A DNA stretch of 6,845 nucleotides, taken from NCBI GenBank assembly GCA_002361655.1, contig DETM01000056.1:9501-16345 (forward strand). The letters are read 5' to 3'. The translations under genes and the position numbers were made by a program. The notes under the pieces were generated by a model. It ran no database searches and was not told the origin of the DNA. It saw nothing but the letters and a program-made list of their open reading frames with translations. Position 1 is the stretch's first letter. The number at the start of each line of letters is the position of its first letter. Positions 1-4,777 of the stretch are shown here, in pieces. Origin of the DNA: Prevotella sp. UBA3288 (GTDB lineage Bacteria; Bacteroidota; Bacteroidia; Bacteroidales; Bacteroidaceae).

Positions 1-197
1 ACGGCGATATGTTCCTTACGAAGTCTACTGCAAAGACCAATGACACCGTAGAGTTCGAAGGCGAAACTTACCCTGTGGTAAAAGTCGAAATCTCTAGCAG
101 TTCTCACCCCTTCTATACGGGTAAGAGCAAACTCGTCGACACTGCTGGTCGCGTCGATAAGTTCATGAGCCGCTACGGTAAGGCTTCGAAGAAGTAA
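1..197 (+). CDS. rpmE2: 50S ribosomal protein bL31, type B (3' part)
   Basis: C-terminal portion of bL31, a large-subunit ribosomal protein. The gene enters from the left edge; the reading frame is already open before the first visible ATG at base 9 (codons Gly-Asp precede it), so that ATG is an internal Met and the true start lies outside the window. The visible part shows the typical core [24 protein letters not shown] near its end and a basic tail (YGKASKK). No cysteine is present in the visible part, which fits the type B (zinc-independent, CxxC-lacking) form, although the N-terminal portion cannot be inspected. The visible stretch is about 64 residues, out of roughly 80-90 for the family. 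It is followed by a long hairpin, so it probably ends its own transcript. Confidence 0.93.
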   Translation, partial: GDMFLTKSTAKTNDTVEFEGETYPVVKVEISSSSHPFYTGKSKLVDTAGRVDKFMSRYGKASKK

Positions 198-222
198 GAT
201 ATTTACTGAAATGACACTGACT

Positions 223-269
223 GAAGGTGCGTCCAGGGTAGTTGCATATGCCTTGTACGCACCTTCTTT
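223..269 (+). terminator. Long hairpin after bL31, probable terminator
   Basis: A perfect 10-bp stem pairs GAAGGTGCGT (223-232) with ACGCACCTTC (257-266). After one C/U mismatch (233/256) the pairing continues for seven more positions (234-240 with 249-255, including two G-U pairs), leaving an 8-base loop at 241-248. Three T follow. The position 25 bases after the bL31 stop and 18 bases before the nuclease start fits an intrinsic terminator. The U-tract is short (TTT then G) and the stem unusually long, so an attenuator or a processed structured RNA is also possible. Confidence 0.6.
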
Positions 270-287
270 GACAAATCACAAAAACAA

Positions 288-1235
288 ATGAACCGACTGA
301 AAATCCTACCGCTGCTGGCCATGCTCCTGGCAATAGTAGCCTGCGGTGACGACAACGGCGGAGGCAGCGATGGCAACGGACAGCAAGACGCCAACGACAA
401 CAAAAACATTGCCCGCTATGCCGCCCTTGAATTTCCACACATCAAGGAAGGCAGCAGCACGGTCATCACCCACTCCACCAGCGGTTTCGGCACCACGTAT
501 TCCTTTGAGTGGGACCACACGCTGAAGGCACAACGCTGGACGTGCTTCTATTTCACAAAAGAGAACAAAGCGAAAAACTGGGCACGCAACAACTGGCCCA
601 ATGGCGACCCATTTCAGAAAGACCCCAGCGTGCCGGCCAACGAACAGCCCAATGTGACGGGCGAATTCAGCGGCAGCAGTTACCCCGGCAAAGGATTCTC
701 CTATTTCCAGCGAGGCCATATCTGTGCTTCTGAAGACCGTGTCTACTCTCAGGAAGCCAACGGCCAGACATTCTACATGACCAATATGTTTCCCCAAGGC
801 GGCAATTTCAACAGCGGCATCTGGTCGAAGATGGAGGCTTTCGTCCGCGACGACTGGGGACGCAAGATCACCGGTGCCAACGACACCCTGTTTGTGGTCA
901 AGGGCGGCACCATCGACCACGAAGACCAGATACTCTGTCGCACCAAGAGCGGCTTCATCGTGCCCCGCTATTTCTTCATGGCCCTGCTGCTGAAGCGTAA
1001 CGACACTTATCAGGCTATGGGCTTCTGGGTAGAGCATTTGAGTACTGACCACTCGAACGACCGTCTCGGCGACTATGTGGTGAACATCAGCGAGTTGGAG
1101 AAAAAGACCTGCAGCCGAACCGGACGTAACGACGGCATCGACTTCTTCTGCAACCTGCCCGACCACATCGAGCAAAGTGTCGAGACGCAAGATGTCGCCA
1201 CCATCAAGCGACTTTGGAGTTTGAACAACAAATAA
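288..1235 (+). CDS. Lipoprotein DNA/RNA non-specific endonuclease (NUC1/Serratia nuclease family)
   Basis: A 315-residue exported nuclease. Residues 1-18 form a type II signal peptide (basic MNRLK, then a hydrophobic core) ending in the lipobox IVAC with lipidated Cys19. Asp21 and Asp22 follow closely; acidic residues just after the Cys resemble the surface-export signals of Bacteroidetes lipoproteins (inference). A Gly/Asp/Asn-rich linker (about 20-40) leads to the beta-beta-alpha metal nuclease domain (about 60-295). The active-site segment is QRGHICASEDR at 141-151, with presumed general base His144. The metal-binding segment FNSGIW at 174-179 supplies Asn175, matching the N-x-G-x-W motif of Serratia nuclease. 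The C-terminal GIDFF-NLPD signature lies at 283-292. The family motif is normally DRGH; here Asp is Gln141. A short insertion (about 275-282) splits the usual EKxTG-DFF segment and brings Cys275 near Cys288, possibly a disulfide. Likely role: degradation of extracellular or periplasmic nucleic acid. The start has no Shine-Dalgarno, as usual in this group. Confidence 0.9.
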   Translation: MNRLKILPLLAMLLAIVACGDDNGGGSDGNGQQDANDNKNIARYAALEFPHIKEGSSTVITHSTSGFGTTYSFEWDHTLKAQRWTCFYFTKENKAKNWARNNWPNGDPFQKDPSVPANEQPNVTGEFSGSSYPGKGFSYFQRGHICASEDRVYSQEANGQTFYMTNMFPQGGNFNSGIWSKMEAFVRDDWGRKITGANDTLFVVKGGTIDHEDQILCRTKSGFIVPRYFFMALLLKRNDTYQAMGFWVEHLSTDHSNDRLGDYVVNISELEKKTCSRTGRNDGIDFFCNLPDHIEQSVETQDVATIKRLWSLNNK

Positions 1236-1294
1236 CCTTTTATTTTGAACGACAAATAACCCTTTTATTTTAAGCAACAAATAAACTTTTTAAA
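1221..1294 (+). repeat. Three-copy ~24-bp tandem repeat spanning the nuclease stop codon
   Basis: Three imperfect copies lie head to tail: 1221-1244, 1245-1269 and 1270-1294, each of the form TTGAACAACAAATAACC followed by a TTTTATT run. Copy 1 contains the last four codons of the nuclease (Leu-Asn-Asn-Lys) and its TAA. Copy 2 repeats these as Leu-Asn-Asp-Lys-TAA in the same frame (24-base shift), and copy 3 as Leu-Ser-Asn-Lys-TAA shifted by 25. The repeat fills most of the 75-base gap before the peroxidase gene. No Bacteroidetes -7 box is visible in it, so the peroxidase may be read through from upstream. Confidence 0.8.
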
Positions 1295-1310
1295 ATAACA
1301 AACCACAACA

Positions 1311-1862
1311 ATGAAGACTATTTATGATTTCTCTGTCAAAGACAGAAAAGGTAAAGACGTATCGCTGAAAGAGTATGCCAACGAAGTGCTGCTGATAGTG
1401 AACACAGCAACGAAGTGCGGCTTCACACCGCAATACGACGAACTGGAGGCACTCTATAAGAAGTACCACAGCGAGGGCTTCGAGATTCTCGACTTCCCCT
1501 GCAACCAGTTCGGCCAGCAAGCCCCCGGCACCGACGAGAGCATTCACGAGTTCTGCAAACTGAATTTCGGTACAGAGTTCCCCCGTTTCAAGAAGGTGAA
1601 GGTCAATGGCGACGATGCCGACCCCCTGTTTAAATTTCTGAAAGAGCAGAAGGGCTTTGCCGGTTGGGACATGAGCCACCCCATTGCCCCGATTCTCGAC
1701 GACATGCTGTCGAAGGCCGACCCCAACTATAAGGAGAGTGCCGACATCAAGTGGAACTTCACCAAGTTCCTAATCAACAAGAAGGGCCAGGTCGTTGCAC
1801 GTTTCGAGCCTACAGAGAAGATTGACAACATTGCCAAGCAGATTGAAGAACTGCTGAAGTGA
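1311..1862 (+). CDS. Glutathione peroxidase family protein, probably thioredoxin-dependent
   Basis: A 183-residue cytoplasmic peroxidase with a thioredoxin fold that reduces hydrogen peroxide and organic hydroperoxides. The catalytic set is present: peroxidatic Cys36 in NTATKCGFTPQY, Gln70 in FPCNQFGQQAPG, and Trp148-Asn149 in KWNFTKFL. The active residue is Cys, not selenocysteine. Cys82 in FCKLNFGTEFP sits where the resolving cysteine of yeast Gpx3 (Cys36/Cys82) lies, which points to a two-cysteine, thioredoxin-recycled enzyme and not one using glutathione. A segment at about 115-143 (FAGWDMSHPIAPILDDMLSK and beyond) lengthens the region ahead of the KWNF motif relative to the shortest bacterial homologues. 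The common NQFGxQEP motif has Ala in place of Glu at 71. Its stop is one base before the thioredoxin reductase ATG, so the two are almost certainly co-transcribed and the reductase supports the peroxidase. No clear promoter of its own is visible. Confidence 0.95.
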   Translation: MKTIYDFSVKDRKGKDVSLKEYANEVLLIVNTATKCGFTPQYDELEALYKKYHSEGFEILDFPCNQFGQQAPGTDESIHEFCKLNFGTEFPRFKKVKVNGDDADPLFKFLKEQKGFAGWDMSHPIAPILDDMLSKADPNYKESADIKWNFTKFLINKKGQVVARFEPTEKIDNIAKQIEELLK

Positions 1863-1863
1863 T

Positions 1864-2796
1864 ATGGAAAAGACCAAGTGCCTAATCATTGGCAGTGGGC
1901 CAGCGGGCTATACTGCCGCCATCTATGCCAGCCGCGCCAACCTGAGCCCCATCGAGTACTGCGGACTGCAGCCCGGCGGACAGTTGACCCAGACCACCGA
2001 GGTTGAGAATTTCCCCGGCTATCCCGAGGGTGTCGACGGCAACCAGATGATGATGGACCTGCGCCAGCAGGCCGAGCGTTTCGGCACTGACATCCGCGAC
2101 GGCGAGATTGTCAAAGTCGACTTCTCCGCTGCCCCCTACAAGGCATGGGACGATGCCGGAACGGAGATAGAGGCCGACACCGTGATTATCGCTACCGGAG
2201 CCTCGGCTAAATACCTGGGACTGCCCGACGAACAGAAATACAGCGGAATGGGAGTCTCTGCCTGTGCCACTTGCGATGGTTTCTTCTACCGCAAGAAGAC
2301 AGTTGCCGTCGTGGGAGGCGGCGACACTGCCTGCGAAGATGCCCTCTATCTGAGCGGACTGGCCAAAAAGGTCTACCTCATCGTGCGCAAACCATTTCTT
2401 CGCGCCTCAAAAGTGATGCAACAGCGTGTCATGGAGCGCGAGAACATCGAGATACTCTTTGAGCACAACACGCTCGGCCTCTTTGGCGAAGAAGGCGTGG
2501 AGGGTGCTCACCTCGTCAAACGCAAAGGCGAGCCCGACGAGACGGCTGTAGACATTGCCATCGACGGTTTTTTCCTGGCCATCGGCCACAAGCCCAACAC
2601 CGACATCTTCCGCGAATGGCTCGACACCGACGAGGTGGGCTATCTGAAGAAAATCGACGGTACGCCGAAGACCAAGATTCCCGGCATATTCGTAGCCGGC
2701 GACTGTGCCGACCCCGTCTATCGCCAGGCCATCAGTGCTGCAGGCAGTGGCTGTCAGGCCGCCATCGAAGCCGAGCGCTATCTGCTGAACGCCTAA
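1864..2796 (+). CDS. trxB: Thioredoxin reductase (NADPH)
   Basis: A 310-residue FAD enzyme of the low-molecular-weight thioredoxin reductase class, the usual length for the family. It passes electrons from NAD(P)H through FAD and a redox disulfide to thioredoxin. Order of motifs: FAD-binding GSGPAG at 10-15; GGQLTQTTEVENFPG at 38-52; ATG motif IIATGA at 108-113; redox centre CATC with Cys134 and Cys137; NADPH-binding GGGDTACEDA at 151-160; second FAD motif GIFVAGDCAD at 274-283; and C-terminal RQAISAAGSGCQAA at 287-300. At the 2'-phosphate-binding site the usual HRR triplet is replaced by Val174-Arg175-Lys176 (VRKPFLRASK), leaving two basic residues; NADPH use is therefore likely but not certain. 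The start is fixed by the one-base spacing from the peroxidase stop codon. A strong terminator follows 28 bases after the stop, ending the peroxidase-reductase unit. Confidence 0.97.
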   Translation: MEKTKCLIIGSGPAGYTAAIYASRANLSPIEYCGLQPGGQLTQTTEVENFPGYPEGVDGNQMMMDLRQQAERFGTDIRDGEIVKVDFSAAPYKAWDDAGTEIEADTVIIATGASAKYLGLPDEQKYSGMGVSACATCDGFFYRKKTVAVVGGGDTACEDALYLSGLAKKVYLIVRKPFLRASKVMQQRVMERENIEILFEHNTLGLFGEEGVEGAHLVKRKGEPDETAVDIAIDGFFLAIGHKPNTDIFREWLDTDEVGYLKKIDGTPKTKIPGIFVAGDCADPVYRQAISAAGSGCQAAIEAERYLLNA

Positions 2797-2824
2797 GCAG
2801 CCATTCCCCCAACATCCCCCCAAC

Positions 2825-2854
2825 AAAAAAGCCTCGCTTCACAGCGAGGCTTTT
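2825..2854. terminator. Intrinsic terminator after trxB, symmetric
   Basis: An 8-bp perfect GC-rich stem, GCCTCGCT (2831-2838) with AGCGAGGC (2843-2850), has a 4-base loop. It is preceded by AAAAAA (2825-2830) and followed by TTTT (2851-2854). It lies 28 bases after the trxB stop and ends the peroxidase-reductase transcript. Because the upstream A-run becomes a six-U tract on the other strand, it should also stop transcription arriving from the right on the minus strand, with a better U-tract than in the plus direction. Confidence 0.9.
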
Positions 2855-2911
2855 CCTTTCATAAAAATTAATCAACCATAAACCTTAACCATTAAAATCT
2901 TAATTGTGATG

Positions 2912-2919
2912 CAAAGGTA
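2912..2919 (-). promoter_or_regulatory. Promoter-like -7 box on minus strand
   Basis: Read on the minus strand these bases are TACCTTTG within GTTACCTTTGCATC, an exact match to the Bacteroidetes -7 consensus TAnnTTTG and the same core as the boxes near 6234 and 6305. No well-spaced -33 TTTG is present; the nearest TTG (2944-2946) is 24 bases away. No protein gene lies downstream before the symmetric terminator about 55 bases further left. It may drive a small RNA or be fortuitous. Confidence 0.35.
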
Positions 2920-2940
2920 ACACATGTCATGCGAAAGGGC

Positions 2941-3016
2941 GTTCAACATTTATTAATTAAGGTTCAAAATACGATAATTACCGATAATCAAACTAAATAT
3001 CACGATATTCAAACTA
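2941..3016. repeat. Two pairs of direct repeats with 21-bp period, candidate operator
   Basis: CGATAATCAAACTA (2982-2995) recurs as CGATATTCAAACTA (3003-3016), 13 of 14 identical, with starts exactly 21 bases apart. A further CGATAAT begins at 2972, ten bases earlier. Just upstream, GTTCAA at 2941-2946 recurs at 2962-2967, again 21 bases apart. All copies share a TCAA core (at 2943, 2964, 2988, 3009). Direct half-sites two helical turns apart are the arrangement bound by AraC-family regulators, and the gene downstream encodes an AraC-type domain. The array ends 26 bases before the presumed -33 element, a position suited to activation. Operator function is inferred. Confidence 0.5.
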
Positions 3017-3042
3017 CAAATTGTATATTTTAGGATTTTTCC

Positions 3043-3073
3043 TTGCATAATTGAAAAAAAAGTCGTACCTTCG
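3043..3073 (+). promoter_or_regulatory. Probable promoter of the hybrid regulator gene
   Basis: TTG at 3043-3045, 20 bases of spacing, then TACCTTCG at 3066-3073, which matches the Bacteroidetes -7 consensus TAnnTTTG except for one base (C for T). Transcription would start near 3078-3082, giving an untranslated leader of about 25-30 bases before the ATG at 3107. The single mismatch suggests a weak promoter that may need an activator. Confidence 0.55.
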
Positions 3074-3106
3074 CTCACGCATTTCAAACCTCATCGCATC
3101 AACGAC

Positions 3107-4777
3107 ATGGAACTCATCACCATTACTAGCAGCATCGTGCTCTTCATCACACTGCTCATCGTCGGACGATGGCTCTACAATCGTAGTGTCCGCATCCGCA
3201 ACCGTCTGCAGATGGATCGAGCCTTCACCAACATATCCCATGAACTGCTCACCCCGCTGACGGTCATCACAGCCTCTATCGAGCGACTCCGGGAGCAAGA
3301 GCCAAGCCATGCCGCCGAATACGCCATGATGGAACTCAACGTGGAGCGTATGACCAGACTGCTTCAGGACATTCTGGAGACCAGCAAATCGCAGTCGGGC
3401 GGTCTGAAACTGCTAGTGTCGCAGGGTGATGTCATGGAGTATATCCGCCGTACGGCCCTCTGCATCGCCCCGTTGACACGCAAAAAAGGACTGACATTCA
3501 ACATGCAGTGCAATCCCAAGTCGATGATGGGTTGGATAGATCCCGACAAAGTAGACAAGATTATCTACAACCTGCTGTCAAATGCTGCCAAATACACAAA
3601 CACCCCGGGACAGATCGACCTTATAGTCCGCACCAACGAAAACTTCGACCATATTATAATAGAAGTACGCGACAGTGGTATCGGCATTCCGCCAGAGAAG
3701 ATGAAGCGTCTGTTCCAGCGCTTTCTCGACGGCGACTATCGGCAAATGCACGTTCAAGGCACCGGTCTGGGCCTCGCCCTGACTCGTGAGTTGACCATTC
3801 TTCACGGTGGCACCATCGACTGTAAGAGCAAGGAAGGTCAGGGCACTACCTTCACCGTGACGCTCCCTATCACCAAAGACGCTTTCTCGGCTTCACAAAT
3901 AGACACCCAGCACAGCATCGACCTGTCAAAACCCCAGAGCAACAGCAGTGACCTGAGCGCTATGGAGATGATCGAACTGCCCACTCAACCGGCCAAGCCC
4001 CACGAGAATCCTCAATACAACATCCTGTTGGTAGAGGACAACGAAGAGTTGCTCATGCTGATGAAGACCCTGCTGAGTTACAAATACAACGTGTTTACAG
4101 CCACCACTGGTCTTGAAGCGCTCGAGATCATCGGCAAGGAGCAAGTGCACGTCGTCGTATCAGACGTGATGATGCCCGTGATGGACGGCAATGAACTGAC
4201 ACGCCATATCAAGAGTACGCCCCACCTCAGCCATCTGCCCGTGATTCTCATCTCGGCGAAGACCAGCGAGGAAGAGCAGAAGCACTCCCTGTCTATCGGT
4301 GCCGACGACTATCTGACCAAGCCGTTCCACCTGAGCGACCTGAAGTCGCGCATCAATGCCATCATCGAGAGCCGGCAGCAGAGTCAGAATACCCAGCAGA
4401 CAAATGAAAAGGCAACGGAAGAGCGGTCGCTCACCCCCGACGAGGTCTTTTTGCTGAAAGCCCACGACTGCGTGATGACCCATCTTGCCGACGGCGACTT
4501 CGACCGCGATGCCTTTGCTGCCGAGATGGGTGCCTCCGCATCGACGCTCTACAACCGTCTGCGGGCCCTGACCGGACAAAACGTATCAACCTATATCCGC
4601 GACATCAGAATGAAGGAAGCCCGTCGGCTGGCCGAGACGCAACCGAACATCCGTGTCAGCGACCTCGCCTACAAGGTCGGCTTTAAGGATCCGAAGTATT
4701 TTGCCACTTGTTTTAAGAAAGAATTCGGCATCCAGCCAAGCGAGTTCATCGAACAGGCTCAGACCTACTCCGCCTGA
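3107..4777 (+). CDS. Hybrid histidine kinase / response regulator / AraC transcription factor lacking a periplasmic sensor
   Basis: A 556-residue one-protein two-component system of the Bacteroidetes HTCS type. A single hydrophobic segment (about 5-24) anchors it in the inner membrane, with only four residues before it. A short basic linker leads to the dimerisation/phosphoacceptor domain, NISHELLTPLTVI at 42-54 with His45; the usual HELRTP is HELLTP here. The ATPase domain shows the N box NLLSNAAKYT (155-164), DSGIG (189-193), the F box LFQRF (202-206) and GTGLGL (218-223). After a linker (about 257-303) comes the receiver domain (305-420): Glu310/Asp311, phosphoacceptor Asp353 in SDVMMP, Ser383 and Lys405. 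A Gln/Thr-rich linker (424-440) joins the AraC helix-turn-helix domain (about 445-550), which ends in the family signature DLAYKVGFKDPKYFATCFKKEFG. All catalytic residues look intact. Canonical HTCS proteins are over 1,300 residues with a large beta-propeller and Y_Y_Y sensor; none is encoded here or upstream, so the signal input is unknown. The last bases overlap the convergent symporter gene by 13 bp. Confidence 0.93.
   Translation: MELITITSSIVLFITLLIVGRWLYNRSVRIRNRLQMDRAFTNISHELLTPLTVITASIERLREQEPSHAAEYAMMELNVERMTRLLQDILETSKSQSGGLKLLVSQGDVMEYIRRTALCIAPLTRKKGLTFNMQCNPKSMMGWIDPDKVDKIIYNLLSNAAKYTNTPGQIDLIVRTNENFDHIIIEVRDSGIGIPPEKMKRLFQRFLDGDYRQMHVQGTGLGLALTRELTILHGGTIDCKSKEGQGTTFTVTLPITKDAFSASQIDTQHSIDLSKPQSNSSDLSAMEMIELPTQPAKPHENPQYNILLVEDNEELLMLMKTLLSYKYNVFTATTGLEALEIIGKEQVHVVVSDVMMPVMDGNELTRHIKSTPHLSHLPVILISAKTSEEEQKHSLSIGADDYLTKPFHLSDLKSRINAIIESRQQSQNTQQTNEKATEERSLTPDEVFLLKAHDCVMTHLADGDFDRDAFAAEMGASASTLYNRLRALTGQNVSTYIRDIRMKEARRLAETQPNIRVSDLAYKVGFKDPKYFATCFKKEFGIQPSEFIEQAQTYSA

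Noticed and set aside
9..197. A complete 62-residue protein starting at the ATG at base 9
   Set aside because: The frame is open to the left edge and the protein matches the middle and end of bL31, so this Met is internal.
306..1280. Long open frame (324 codons) on the minus strand opposite the nuclease gene
   Set aside because: It lies fully over a gene with clear family motifs, has no recognisable domain, and has a low-complexity Val/Ala/Gly-rich composition typical of the reverse complement of a GC-rich coding strand.
2407..2826. Minus-strand open frame opposite the end of trxB
   Set aside because: A shadow of trxB codon usage; it would run through the terminator stem region and shows no domain.
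2941..3016. CRISPR array or attachment site
   Set aside because: The repeats are short, only two copies per type, 21 bp apart with no spacer-length unique segments, and no integrase or cas gene is near; operator-like repeats fit better.
2797..3106. A possible separate sensor gene or sensor remnant upstream of the hybrid regulator
   Set aside because: The gap is AT-rich and stop-rich in all frames, begins with the trxB terminator, and has its own promoter near 3043-3073; no sensor-like peptide is present.
4160..4579. Minus-strand open frame of 139 codons inside the hybrid regulator gene
   Set aside because: It overlaps the receiver and AraC domains, which are clearly coding on the plus strand; no motif of its own.
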